A DNA stretch of 64,000 bases from SURF-55 sp040755195 (lineage in GTDB: Bacteria > Bacillota > Desulfotomaculia > Desulfotomaculales > Ammonificaceae). The stretch is from NCBI GenBank assembly GCA_040755195.1, contig JBFMBL010000006.1, positions 1 to 64,000 of the forward strand. The letters run 5' to 3'. The position numbers and the translations under genes are program-made. Below the pieces are notes generated by a model. It saw nothing but the letters and a program-made list of their open reading frames with translations, was not told the origin of the DNA and ran no database searches. Within the stretch, counting starts at the first letter, position 1, and the number at the start of each line of letters is the position of its first letter. Of the stretch, positions 24,778 to 33,181 are shown one piece after another.

Positions 24778-25335
24778 ATGTTGACGCCGTTTGACGTCCA
24801 CCGCAAGGAGTTCCAACGTGTCTTCCGGGGTTACAGCGAGCAGGAAGTCGACGAATTTCTGACCAGGGTTGCGGAAGCCATGGAACGTCTTTACCGCGAA
24901 AACGAGCAGTTGCGTGCTTCGGGACAGGCGGCCGGAAAAGCGGCGGGCGTCAGGAGTTTGCCATCGGGTGCAGGACGCTTCGACGGGCTGGAGCAACCTG
25001 CGACCGGCCGGTTGGGCCCGGGGCAGGCCGAAACAAAGGTCCCCGAGCTTCTCAAGGAAATGGATAACATAGCCGGGGCGGCTCTTGCCGAGATGGCCAG
25101 ACAGGCGGAGGAAACGGTTCTGCTTACGGAACAACGCATGGCCGACCTGGTGGTGCAAGTCGAGAACAAGACCCGGTACGTGCTTGACGAAGCGGAAAAA
25201 CGTTTAGAAGCTTTGCTCAGCGGTGCGGCGGAACGGTTCCGGCTCCTGCTCAGCGAAAAAGCAGGCAATGAAGATGGTTGTGGCGCCGGTGGGATCTCAA
25301 GTTCCATAAAAAGGACTCGAAAAAAGAGGGCATGA
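24778..25335 (+). CDS. divIVA: DivIVA-domain protein
   Basis: A 185-residue coiled-coil protein. The N-terminal domain MLTPFDVHRKEFQ...GYSEQEVDEFL is the DivIVA membrane-curvature motif; a Gly/Pro-rich linker (about 48-80) and a second coiled coil follow. The C-terminus is basic. It probably marks the pole or septum. Its stop overlaps the next gene (ATGA). Confidence 0.92.
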   Translation: MLTPFDVHRKEFQRVFRGYSEQEVDEFLTRVAEAMERLYRENEQLRASGQAAGKAAGVRSLPSGAGRFDGLEQPATGRLGPGQAETKVPELLKEMDNIAGAALAEMARQAEETVLLTEQRMADLVVQVENKTRYVLDEAEKRLEALLSGAAERFRLLLSEKAGNEDGCGAGGISSSIKRTRKKRA

Positions 25336-25664
25336 CCTTAGAGAAGACGGCGGGAAGCCTGCAGGCGTTATTTCGTGAAGAAAAGGGCGGGGTGGTGTTT
25401 CGGGTCCGCGTAACTACGCGGGCGTCCAAGAGCGAAGTAATCGGTTTGTTCGACAACCTCCTGCGGGTGAGGGTTAGCGCGCCGCCGGTTGAAGGCAAGG
25501 CGAACCAGGCGCTTTTAAAGCTTCTAAGCAAGGTTTTTGAAACGCCGGCCAGCCTTTTTGCTATTCTGCACGGCGAGTCGTCCCGGGAGAAAACCATCCG
25601 GATTGATGGGGGCACCGTGGAAGGGGCGGCCAAGTGTGTTCAAAGAGTATTAAAGGATGGGTAG
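25332..25664 (+). CDS. DUF167 (YggU) family protein
   Basis: A 110-residue protein of the DUF167 family, recognised by VRVTTRASKSEVIG, LRVRVSAPPVEGKANQALLKLLSK and the C-terminal IRIDG. Function unknown. ATG 25332 overlaps the divIVA stop by four bases; the frame is open further upstream, but that part overlaps divIVA. It is the last gene before the ileS leader. Confidence 0.9.
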   Translation: MTLEKTAGSLQALFREEKGGVVFRVRVTTRASKSEVIGLFDNLLRVRVSAPPVEGKANQALLKLLSKVFETPASLFAILHGESSREKTIRIDGGTVEGAAKCVQRVLKDG

Positions 25665-25751
25665 CCGCCGAAGCGGTCGGGAAGATGTGCGGTTCAACAG
25701 AATGGGTATATAATTAGGGTTTAATTTATTTTTTGCAAATATATACTAAAT

Positions 25752-26150
25752 CGATGAACGGGAGAGTAGGCGGTTTGTCGAAGTCTCAAGCGAACCCGGA
25801 AAGGTGGGAGCCGGGTGACCGGGACCGCCGAAGATCACCCGGGAGATTCCGGGCTGAACGGAAACCGGAGGCAAGAAGTCAGAATTCGAGACAGGGATCA
25901 TAAGTGACTTCCTGTAATAGAAACTCCGGCGTCGGATTGCCGACGTTATAGCTAATTAAGTTCGGACGGTTTGCCGCCGTTATCGGCAACAAGAGCATCC
26001 GGCACTCAAAAATTTTAAGACGTATGGAATGCAAGAAATGGGCTTTAAGTGCTTGTGAACCTATATTCCCTCTGCGTCAAATTGAGTGTCGGGTAATTAG
26101 GGTGGTACCACGGGAAAAACCTCTCGTCCCTTGCGGCGAGGGGTTTATTT
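25752..26150 (+). promoter_or_regulatory. T-box leader of ileS (with a nested inverted-end insert)
   Basis: The T-box core AGGGTGGTACCACG is at 26099-26112 and is followed by a terminator (26118-26126 with 26137-26145, T-rich tail to 26150). A stem I start GATGAACGGGAGAGTAG (25753-25769) and a GATCACCCGGGAG segment match class conventions. ATC at 25897-25899, followed by A, is a plausible isoleucine specifier. Uncharged tRNA-Ile would stabilise the antiterminator and switch on ileS. The leader is long (about 400 nt), partly because of the element at 25999-26093. Confidence 0.88.
25999..26093. repeat. MITE-like element B, degenerate ends, inside the ileS T-box leader
   Basis: CCGGCACTCAA (25999-26009) and TTGAGTGTCGGG (26082-26093) are imperfect inverted ends related to those of elements A and C. 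It shares the internal word TTAAGACG with A. It lies between the stem regions and the antiterminator, so it would form an extra helix in the RNA without destroying the switch. A native T-box stem is the alternative reading. Confidence 0.6.
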
Positions 26151-26172
26151 TACAAACGCCAGGTTTAAAACC

Positions 26173-26353
26173 TTCGCCTTTAGGCGAATAGCTTTAGCAG
26201 CCGTTTTCCTTATACCTCCCCCGTTTGAAAACGGGGGTATTCTCCAAAAGGTATTCTCTTTCAATCACCCCCGCTTAAAAGCGGGGGCTTGCCGCCGAAG
26301 CTTGCTTTAGGCGACTTTCAGTCGCAACGTAACCCACCAGCTTTAGCTGGTGG
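26173..26353. repeat. Array of five short-loop hairpins (IS605-end-like remnant)
   Basis: Five perfect stems follow one another: 26173-26188 (loop TTTA), 26218-26237 (loop TTGAAA), 26268-26287 (loop TAAA), 26311-26325 (loop TTTCA) and 26334-26353 (loop TTTA). Stems are 5-8 bp. Such hairpin series recall non-autonomous ends of IS200/IS605-type elements. No transposase or TnpB is present. They lie between the T-box terminator and ileS. Confidence 0.65.
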
Positions 26354-26411
26354 TCGTTGAGTAATGTTATAGGAGTGACGGAGGCCACGAAAAACGAGCC
26401 GGTCATTTTAA

Positions 26412-26513
26412 GGAGTTGGAGGCCGGAGGTCGCCGGTTGGATTATTCCAGGAATTCACCCCGCGAATTCCAATAAAAATCCAACCTCCAACCTCTCACCT
26501 CTCACTTCTCAAA
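26412..26513. repeat. 7-bp-period inverted element before ileS
   Basis: The left arm is GGAGTTG, GAGGCCG, GAGGTCG, CCGGTTG; the right arm is TCCAACC, TCCAACC, TCTCACC, TCTCACT, TCTCAAA. Between them is a hairpin built on GGAATTC/GAATTCC. The same plan is found at 44733-44830. It lies immediately upstream of the ileS ribosome binding site. Confidence 0.82.
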
Positions 26514-26536
26514 CGGCCTCCCCGAGGAGGAAAAGG

Positions 26537-29332
26537 ATGGACTGGAGCAAGACGCTGAACCTGCCTAAGACAGATTTTCCAATGCGGGCAAATCTGCCCC
26601 AGAGGGAGCCTGAGATTCAGGAGTATTGGGGGAAAATCAACCTTTACGGCCTTGTCAGGAAAAAGGCCGCGGGGCGGCCGAAGTTTATTCTGCACGACGG
26701 CCCGCCTTACGCCAACGGGCAGATTCATTTGGGGCACGCCCTCAACAAGGTCCTGAAAGACATCATCGTCAAGTACCACTCGATGAGCGGCTTTGACGCG
26801 CCGTATGTACCCGGTTGGGATACGCACGGTCTGCCGATAGAGCAGCAGGCGATAAAAACCCTTGGGATCAACCGTCACGCGATGAATCCGGTGGAGTTCC
26901 GGCGGCATTGCCGGGAGTATGCTCTGAAGTTCGTAGCTATCCAGCGGAAGGAGTTCGAGCGCCTCGGGGTCCGGGGCGATTGGCAGAACCCTTACCTTAC
27001 GCTCGTGCCGGAGTACGAGGCAAGACAGATAGAGGTTTTCGGGGAGATGGCCGAAAAGGGCTATATTTACAAGGGCCTCAGGCCGGTGTATTGGTGTGCG
27101 ACCTGCGAAACAGCGCTGGCCGATGCCGAGGTGGAGTATGCCGAACAGGAATCTCCTTCGATTTACGTCCGGTTTAAAGTCGTTGACGGGAAAGGGTTGC
27201 TGCCGGCGGAGACTTGTTTTGTAATCTGGACCACCACACCATGGACGCTCCCGGCGAATGTAGCCATATGCCTGCACCCGGACTTTGTCTATTCGGTTGT
27301 GCGGTCAAACGGGGTGGGCTACGTGGTGGCCAAGGAGTTGCTGGATCCTTTTTTGAAGGTCCTCGGGAGTGAGCAGTACACAGTTGAGGCCGAATTTGCG
27401 GGGCGGGAGCTGGAAGGAGTGCTTTGCCGCCATCCCTTTGTCGACCGGGATTCCCTGGTCGTTCTCGGCGATTATGTTTCTTTGGAACAGGGTACCGGTT
27501 GCGTCCACAACGCTCCCGGTCACGGCGAAGAGGACTTCATCACCTGTAAAAAGTACGGACTGCCCGTTTTGTCTCCCATCGACGGGCGCGGTTATTTTAC
27601 CGCGGAAGGCGGTCAGTTCGCGGGTCTGTTTTACAAGAAGGCGGACGCTGCGGTCATCGACGAGTTGCGGGAACGCGAAGCCCTCCTCTCCGATAGCAGG
27701 GTCCTGCACCAGTACCCTCATTGTTGGCGGTGCAAGAAGCCGGTCTTCTTCCGGGCGACGGAGCAGTGGTTCGCCTCCATCGACGGCTTCAGGGAAGCGG
27801 CGCTTCAATCGATCCGCCGGGTCAAGTGGATCCCGGCCTGGGGCGAGGAGCGAATCTACAATATGGTGGCGACACGGGGCGACTGGTGCATTTCCCGGCA
27901 ACGCCTCTGGGGGGTGCCGCTGACCATTTTTTACTGTGGGAAGTGCGGCAAGGAGATTATCAATAACGAAACGATCGAACATGTAAAATCACTCTTCCGG
28001 AAACACGGTTCGGATATCTGGTACAGCGCTCCGGCACAGGAACTGCTTCCGCCGGGATTTGTGTGCCCCGCCTGCGGTTGTAGCGAGTTTACCAAAGAGG
28101 ACGATATCATGGACGTCTGGTTTGATTCCGGTTCCAGCCACTGGGCGGTGTTACGCCAACCGTCACCCTGGCCGGAGCAGGATTGGCCGGCGGACCTTTA
28201 CCTGGAAGGAAGCGATCAGCACAGGGGCTGGTTCAATTCATCGCTTTCCACGGCGGTGGCGGTCACCGGCCAGCCGCCGTACAAAGCAGTTCTGACGCAT
28301 GGTTTTCTGGTGGATGAACAGGGGCGCAAGATGTCCAAGTCACTCGGCAACGTTGTTGACCCGCTGAAGGTTATCCAGCAGTTGGGCGCCGATATCCTGC
28401 GCCTTTGGGTATGCTCGGCCGACTACCGGGGTGACCTGGCGGCTTCGGACAGCATTCTAAAGCAAATTGCCGAGGCCTACCGCAAGATACGGAACACCTT
28501 CCGCTTTCTTCTGGGGAACCTGTACGATTTCCCGCAGGAGGGCGCGGTGCCTTACGATGAGCTTCCCGAGATCGACCGTTTCGCTCTCATGCGGCTTGAA
28601 CGGCTGAAACGGCGTGTGCTGAACGCCTACAGGGAGTTCGAGTTTCATGTGGTCCAGCACGCGATTCATTCTTTTTGCGTTGTAGACCTGAGCGCCTTCT
28701 ACCTGAATGTGCTGAAAGACAGGCTTTACTGCGAGCTGCCGGACTCGACAAAGCGGCGCGCCGCCCAGACGGTTCTCCGTGAGGTGCTGGACACGCTTTT
28801 GCGTCTGCTGACTCCCGTTTTGGCCTTCACCTCCGAAGAAATCTGGCGTTACGTGCCGGTCCCGGGGGATAAGGCCGTGAGTGTGCAGTTGCTTGACATG
28901 CCTTCCTTGAAGGACGAGTACCTCGAAGACGAAGCGCTCGAAGCGCGCTGGGAGCGGTTGCTCCGGGTGCGGGACGTTGTCCTTGAAGCTCTCGAGCAGG
29001 CACGCCAGGGCAAGGTTATCGGGGACTCACTGGAGGCGGCGGTGGAGGTTTACGCCGCCGGGGAGGCGCACGGGTTTTTTAAGGAAAATGCCGGCGCCCT
29101 CAGGACGATAAGCATTGTTTCCCGGCTGGAGGTAGCGCGTTCAGGGGAGCCTGCTCCGGACGGGAGTTTCGGCCAGGGTGAGTTTTCGGTGCTGGTCAGG
29201 CGGGCGCCCGGAGCAAAATGCGCCCGGTGCTGGGTTTACAGCGAAACGGTGGGGCAGAATACCGGCCAGCCCGAACTCTGCTCACGCTGCGCGGAAGTCA
29301 TAACTTCCAACCCCGTTGAAGCGAATGGTTAA
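26537..29332 (+). CDS. ileS: Isoleucyl-tRNA synthetase
   Basis: Class I synthetase of 931 residues, normal for bacterial IleRS. The HIGH-type motif is GPPYANGQIHLGHALNK, the KMSKS loop is QGRKMSKSLGN, and the editing domain carries TTTPWTLPANVA. The C-terminal zinc-binding cysteines are seen in CARCWVY and CSRC. ATG 26537 follows GAGGAGG; the frame is open back to 26357 but that part is repeat-derived. A T-box leader controls it and an intrinsic terminator follows. Confidence 0.97.
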   Translation: MDWSKTLNLPKTDFPMRANLPQREPEIQEYWGKINLYGLVRKKAAGRPKFILHDGPPYANGQIHLGHALNKVLKDIIVKYHSMSGFDAPYVPGWDTHGLPIEQQAIKTLGINRHAMNPVEFRRHCREYALKFVAIQRKEFERLGVRGDWQNPYLTLVPEYEARQIEVFGEMAEKGYIYKGLRPVYWCATCETALADAEVEYAEQESPSIYVRFKVVDGKGLLPAETCFVIWTTTPWTLPANVAICLHPDFVYSVVRSNGVGYVVAKELLDPFLKVLGSEQYTVEAEFAGRELEGVLCRHPFVDRDSLVVLGDYVSLEQGTGCVHNAPGHGEEDFITCKKYGLPVLSPIDGRGYFTAEGGQFAGLFYKKADAAVIDELREREALLSDSRVLHQYPHCWRCKKPVFFRATEQWFASIDGFREAALQSIRRVKWIPAWGEERIYNMVATRGDWCISRQRLWGVPLTIFYCGKCGKEIINNETIEHVKSLFRKHGSDIWYSAPAQELLPPGFVCPACGCSEFTKEDDIMDVWFDSGSSHWAVLRQPSPWPEQDWPADLYLEGSDQHRGWFNSSLSTAVAVTGQPPYKAVLTHGFLVDEQGRKMSKSLGNVVDPLKVIQQLGADILRLWVCSADYRGDLAASDSILKQIAEAYRKIRNTFRFLLGNLYDFPQEGAVPYDELPEIDRFALMRLERLKRRVLNAYREFEFHVVQHAIHSFCVVDLSAFYLNVLKDRLYCELPDSTKRRAAQTVLREVLDTLLRLLTPVLAFTSEEIWRYVPVPGDKAVSVQLLDMPSLKDEYLEDEALEARWERLLRVRDVVLEALEQARQGKVIGDSLEAAVEVYAAGEAHGFFKENAGALRTISIVSRLEVARSGEPAPDGSFGQGEFSVLVRRAPGAKCARCWVYSETVGQNTGQPELCSRCAEVITSNPVEANG

Positions 29333-29439
29333 TGCTGCGGGTACCAACGGTTCAACGTCATAGCTTATGGAATAAAGACTAAAGGTTCCCGTTGTGTTGG
29401 GGCCTGCATATCCTATACGCTGACGAACACATAAAAAAC

Positions 29440-29475
29440 AGGCGCCGTGGAAATTCACGACGCCTTTTTGTTTTA
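29440..29475 (+). terminator. Intrinsic terminator after ileS
   Basis: Stem AGGCGCCGTG (29440-29449) with CACGACGCCT (29456-29465, one mismatch), followed by TTTT-G-TTTT. Confidence 0.88.
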
Positions 29476-29537
29476 AAGGATGCTTGACCATTCCACCAGG
29501 ATGACGACTGAAGGTACTGCGGGGGGCGGTTATCACT

Positions 29538-29948
29538 TTATTGTCCGGAGGTTTTCCCGGCCTGAATCACGGTCAGTATGGCTTGAAGGCCGGCCTTTAC
29601 GGCAGTTTCGACCTCGGCGTTCTCGAAGCGGGTGGGGATTTCACCTGAGAGAACTTTTATAAGATACGTTTCTATATCGGGATATTCCTGGTTTTGTTTT
29701 TCACTCCGGGAGGTTGGATTGTCATCGTTTCCAATCAGATAATCCACTGAGGTATCGAAAATTTTTGCGAGACGGAGGAGACTTTGCCTGTCCGGGAAAT
29801 TCTCCTTGCTTTGAGCTTCCCACCCGGCAATTGTGGACCTTGCTACGTTCAAGGCTTCCGACAAATCTTTTTGTGTCCAGTTTTTGCATTTCCTAAGGTT
29901 CTGTAATCGCTGTTTAAAAATGTTAACATTGCTGTCTCTAAGGCTCAA
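29538..29948 (-). CDS. XRE-family helix-turn-helix regulator
   Basis: A 136-residue DNA-binding protein. The HTH (about residues 10-70) reads LRKCKNWTQKDLSEALNVARSTIAGWE followed by LLRLAKIFDTSVDYLIG, a typical Cro/C1 domain. The C-terminal half has no recognised domain. The TTG start at 29948 is preceded by GAGGTGAGGG. No target can be inferred; it stands alone between ileS and a gene-poor stretch. Confidence 0.87.
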   Translation of the reverse strand: MSLRDSNVNIFKQRLQNLRKCKNWTQKDLSEALNVARSTIAGWEAQSKENFPDRQSLLRLAKIFDTSVDYLIGNDDNPTSRSEKQNQEYPDIETYLIKVLSGEIPTRFENAEVETAVKAGLQAILTVIQAGKTSGQ

Positions 29949-30060
29949 TTTACCCTCACCTCAGGTATGACATAACCCCGGGAGATTCCGAAAATTGCCT
30001 GTAGCAAGATTCGTTATATTTTTTAACTAATAATATAAATTTTGTAGATATAAATAAAGA

Positions 30061-30096
30061 CCTGACGATAAAAAGAACATTATCGGCAGGTTTATT
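30061..30096. terminator. Hairpin with A/T-rich tail
   Basis: CCTGACGATAA (30061-30071) pairs with TTATCGGCAGG (30080-30090, one mismatch) and is followed by TTTATT. It looks like a terminator, but no gene end is close; the region 29949-30328 otherwise shows no supported gene. Confidence 0.5.
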
Positions 30097-30285
30097 GTAT
30101 TATTAAACCAGGATGTTACGTTATCAGGATATTTTTAAAAGCGGTCCGAACAGGGGTGCAGGGTGTGCGAGACGGTTACGGGGTCAACCGGCTTCCGGGA
30201 AGCGTATTCCGGCGGGAAAAGCGTTGTTTAAACGGGTGGCGCTGGTTGTGGGACAATGTACAAGGCGGACCATATACGAAACGGA

Positions 30286-30309
30286 GAGCCGCGGCAATTA
30301 CCGCGGCTC
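30286..30309. terminator. Perfect 9-bp GC-rich hairpin
   Basis: GAGCCGCGG (30286-30294) and CCGCGGCTC (30301-30309) flank a 6-nt loop, 20 bp beyond the stop of the small membrane protein gene. It probably ends that transcript, though the T run is weak. Confidence 0.5.
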
Positions 30310-30328
30310 CTATGTGTACTTCTGCAGG

Positions 30329-30538
30329 TTAACCGGATAGAACGGAAGCAAGTTCTCCTATTCCGTAAATCGCGGCCAGCGCTACTATGGTGAATACGAC
30401 TATCCAAAGGTCAAATACAGACAGGTCAAACCTTGCAGCCACTCTTTTCATAAAAGAACTCTTAGTTGATGTCTCTTTCGCTTCGTTCTCGTCCTGTACC
30501 GGACTTAAGATGTCCATCAGCGGAATTTGAAAGGGCAT
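30329..30538 (-). CDS. Small single-span membrane protein
   Basis: A 69-residue protein: a hydrophilic N-terminal half rich in acidic and Ser/Thr residues, then one transmembrane helix (about 43-65, DLWIVVFTIVALAAIYGIG). GGGAGGA stands about 8 nt before ATG 30538, which supports translation. Not recognised. It faces the same way as the 107-residue membrane protein gene upstream, separated by a repeat element. Confidence 0.6.
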   Translation of the reverse strand: MPFQIPLMDILSPVQDENEAKETSTKSSFMKRVAARFDLSVFDLWIVVFTIVALAAIYGIGELASVLSG

Positions 30539-30567
30539 AGTAAGATCCTCCCTAAGTTCATTCGTAG

Positions 30568-30710
30568 GGCGCGACGATAAGCTGCGTATAGCTTTGTCAG
30601 CCTGTCAGGGCCGGGTCCTCACGTACCTCTATGTACGCTCCGGCCCGTCCCTAACAGGCTTTCGTGCTCTACTTGCTTCTCCCCGCGCTTCGTGTATGTT
30701 ACAACACTGC
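30568..30710 (-). repeat. RNA-like repeat element, copy 1 (GGAGCGTAC/GTACGTGAG hairpin)
   Basis: Read on the minus strand, the core hairpin GGAGCGTAC (30641-30633) and GTACGTGAG (30626-30618) is enclosed by longer pairing (CCGG...CCGG, AGCCTGT...ACAGGCT). It shares core and edges with 32081-32222 and 49081-49277. No reading frame is supported. It fills the gene-free stretch between the two small membrane protein genes. Confidence 0.75.
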
Positions 30711-30868
30711 TTCTAAATTCCAAGCTCACGGGTCTGCATTTTCATCGTTCGTGGTGCCGCTGAATGCGGCACGGGGCACTTCTTTGAAAAAAGGGCGCCC
30801 CACCGGCCACCGTGGCAGCCGGTGGAACCCACGATAAGGGCTTGGATAGAAGGTTTTCCAAAACAACC

Positions 30869-31192
30869 TTAAACATTGTTCGGTTTTTCGGTTTCAGCCT
30901 CCAAACGTTTTACCAAACGGTCCAACCACTGGCTGGTAAGCATAAGCGCCGAATAGTACCAGATGAAAAGCAGCCCTGCAGCGTAAAGCGCGCCGGCAAT
31001 GAATAACACGAAGAAATCCACATTCAGCAGACCGGAATTTCCACCGACGATCCGTTCTACGTTGGCCAGAATTCCAGCCATAAATAACCCCGCAAAGGTG
31101 ACCAGAACAATCGGCAGCAAAATCCGGGCAAGCCGGGTAAGGCGGCCGTTTGCCCTGTGTGCGGGAGCAGAGATCGTCATAACCCGAGACAT
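30869..31192 (-). CDS. Small two-helix membrane protein
   Basis: A 107-residue protein with hydrophobic helices at about 25-45 and 60-83. A basic N-terminus and a charged C-terminal tail suggest both ends are cytoplasmic. ATG 31192 has GGAGG upstream. Not recognised. It diverges from the sigma-54 operon, and its promoter region shares the 465-bp intergenic space with that operon, so it may be functionally linked. Confidence 0.7.
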   Translation of the reverse strand: MSRVMTISAPAHRANGRLTRLARILLPIVLVTFAGLFMAGILANVERIVGGNSGLLNVDFFVLFIAGALYAAGLLFIWYYSALMLTSQWLDRLVKRLEAETEKPNNV

Positions 31193-31371
31193 CTTTAAGC
31201 CTCCTTCTGTTACTCCGTCTCAATCCATATAAAAAATAGATGCAAGAAGTATGCCAGCTTATAAGAAAGGTCGATACGCCTGCGGGACGACTCTGCGTCC
31301 GTGATTTTTAACGCCCCATACGTTTTTAACCATAAAAAACCAGTTAACAAGCATGTCCGGCCTGTTCCTTA

Positions 31372-31414
31372 AAGTGTTGTTATAACCAAACAGTTGTTGT
31401 TTTATTAAACACTT
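31372..31414 (+). promoter_or_regulatory. Candidate activator site upstream of the sigma-54 promoter
   Basis: AAGTGTT (31372-31378) and AACACTT (31408-31414) form an inverted pair about 50-90 bp before the -24 element, a usual position for an enhancer-binding-protein site. The likely binder is the AtoC-type regulator at 36087. Confidence 0.5.
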
Positions 31415-31461
31415 GTTTTGATCCGGCAACGTTTAACCCCTGAAAAATCGGACTTTTATCC

Positions 31462-31477
31462 TGGCACGATACTTGCA
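31462..31477 (+). promoter_or_regulatory. Sigma-54 (-24/-12) promoter
   Basis: TGGCACGATACTTGCA matches the sigma-54 consensus TGGCACG-N4-TTGCA in every fixed position. It lies about 180 bp before the start of the membrane protein/TSUP operon. Confidence 0.9.
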
Positions 31478-31656
31478 ACAATTAAAGATCGCGTGCCTGA
31501 TTTCACAAACTACCGAAGGGAGGTGACCAGGCAAAATAAGGTCCTGAAAGCAAGCGCCGTGATAAAACAAGCGCCTTGTTTACAGATATTTTTCGGTAAA
31601 ACAGAACTCTTGCGCGGGCACATCGTGAAGAAAAACACCAAGAAAGGAGAAGGAAA

Positions 31657-32076
31657 ATGAAAACAGGAAAGCGGCTTGATGAGGAGAAGAAACGGAAACT
31701 CCGTCAATTCAGCTCACTGTCAACCGTCATTGTAGCCGTGGCAACGCTGTTGGTTTTCTGGACGGGACTGTATGTTTTGCAGCATGACGTGTTTAAGGAT
31801 TACTACGATCCGGAACGTCATACGATCATCGAGCAAGATACGGAGACACTTGAGGTATATTCGTGGAAAGACGCGGCAGGCAATGTATTTACCAGGGACT
31901 CCGCAACGGTGAGATTCTTCCCGTACGGAATAATGGCACTCATCCTGGTGTTGATGGGTTTCAGTTCCGGACTGCATAATACCTTGACAAATTCGTACGC
32001 GGCGCGGCTGACCAGGGAGACGGTTCCGGAAACGCCTGTTTCCGTGGGGCAGCAGCGGCGGGCGGCACGAGGCTGA
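31657..32076 (+). CDS. Two-helix membrane protein of the sigma-54 operon
   Basis: A 139-residue protein: basic N-terminus, one helix at about 24-44, an extracytoplasmic loop of about 50 residues rich in Asp, Glu and Thr, a second helix at about 89-107, and a basic tail. Not recognised. A GGAGAAGGA site precedes ATG 31657. It is the first gene after the -24/-12 promoter and probably co-transcribed with the TSUP exporter, although a repeat element now separates the two. Confidence 0.75.
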   Translation: MKTGKRLDEEKKRKLRQFSSLSTVIVAVATLLVFWTGLYVLQHDVFKDYYDPERHTIIEQDTETLEVYSWKDAAGNVFTRDSATVRFFPYGIMALILVLMGFSSGLHNTLTNSYAARLTRETVPETPVSVGQQRRAARG

Positions 32077-32080
32077 AAAT

Positions 32081-32222
32081 AGTAACGTAACAAAGGCGGA
32101 ACGCGGCGAGAAGTGATGCAGTGCAAGGAAGACCGGTTGAGACGAACCGGAGCGTACTGGGGGGTACGTGAGGATTCGGCTCTGCCGGGCTGACGCAGCA
32201 ATGCGTTACTTATCGACGCGCC
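32081..32222 (+). repeat. RNA-like repeat element, copy 3, inside the TSUP operon
   Basis: The core GGAGCGTAC (32149-32157) and GTACGTGAGG (32164-32173) is enclosed by terminal AGTAACG (32081-32087) and CGTTACT (32204-32210). It lies wholly between two co-oriented genes and must be transcribed with them. Confidence 0.75.
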
Positions 32223-32259
32223 AACCGAAAGAAGGAAGCATTTTCGATAGGAGGTACCC

Positions 32260-33180
32260 ATGCACATTTTTCTTCCAATTGCCAACATGAACGTGCCCAT
32301 ATTGCTGATTTTTGGTTTGGGCGGCGTGGTGGGGTTTCTGTCAGGCCTGTTTGGTGTCGGCGGCGGTTTCCTGCTCACCCCTATGTTGATGATGGCAGGG
32401 GTTCCGCCGGCGGTAGCCACGGCAAGCGACACCAACCAGATCGTAGCGGCCTCTGTTTCTGGAACACTGGCTCATTCACGGAGCGGAAACGTGGATTTTA
32501 AACTCGGCATGATCATCCTGATCGGCGGACTGATCGGTGGAACCTTCGGCACGGATGTTGTCCGGCACCTGCGCACGCTCGGGAACTTTGATTTCGTAGT
32601 GAAATCCGCTTATGTAGTTATGCTGCTGTTTGTGGGAATTTTCATGTTTCAGGAGAGTCTGAGGGCGCTGCGTCAGAAGAGAAACGGCAAGGTGTCCGGG
32701 GGCCAGAACCCTTCCGGACCTCCTGCATTTGCGGCACGGCTGCCGGCACGCCTCTATTTTCCGGTTTCTGATATCGAGTGCTCGGCGGTGGCGCTGATTC
32801 TGCTGGGATTCGTAATCGGCATTCTCGCGGCCCTCATGGGGGTCGGCGGCGGCTTTATCATGCTCCCGGTGATGATCTATCTGTTGGGTATTCCGACGTT
32901 AAAAGCCGTAGGAACAAGCATTTTTACCGTGGTGTTTACGGCCATCAATGTAACAATGGCCCAGGCAACGGTTAATGACACGGTGGACGTGGTGCTGGCT
33001 GTTTTGCTTCTTCTCGGTTCTTCCATCGGTGCTCAGTTGGGCGCGAAAATCAGCCGTCGGCTTGCCGGAGAGCAGTTACGCGTGGCTTTTTCCGTAATCG
33101 TTCTCGCGGTGATGGTGAAAATGCTTTACCAGCTTGTAAACAAGCCGGCTTCACTTTTTATACTGGGAGGCGGGCACTAA
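32260..33180 (+). CDS. TSUP (TauE/SafE) family sulfite/organosulfonate exporter
   Basis: A 306-residue membrane protein with about eight helices and the two internal repeats of the family: GFLSGLFGVGGGFLLTP near the N-terminus and GILAALMGVGGGFIMLP at about 188-204. Family members move sulfite, sulfonates or related sulfur anions. GGAGGT precedes ATG 32260. The neighbouring TIGR02186-like gene starts 2 bp after the stop, a pairing I recall from other genomes. Which sulfur compound is moved is not readable from sequence. Confidence 0.9.
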   Translation: MHIFLPIANMNVPILLIFGLGGVVGFLSGLFGVGGGFLLTPMLMMAGVPPAVATASDTNQIVAASVSGTLAHSRSGNVDFKLGMIILIGGLIGGTFGTDVVRHLRTLGNFDFVVKSAYVVMLLFVGIFMFQESLRALRQKRNGKVSGGQNPSGPPAFAARLPARLYFPVSDIECSAVALILLGFVIGILAALMGVGGGFIMLPVMIYLLGIPTLKAVGTSIFTVVFTAINVTMAQATVNDTVDVVLAVLLLLGSSIGAQLGAKISRRLAGEQLRVAFSVIVLAVMVKMLYQLVNKPASLFILGGGH

Positions 33181-33181
33181 C

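Noticed and set aside
30113..30340. 75-residue frame on the plus strand
   Set aside because: It has no ribosome binding site, its translation is Arg/Gly-rich without family features, and it runs through a hairpin.
31418..31660. 80-residue frame upstream of the 139-residue membrane protein
   Set aside because: It spans the sigma-54 promoter and the leader and overlaps the next start; no homology is visible.
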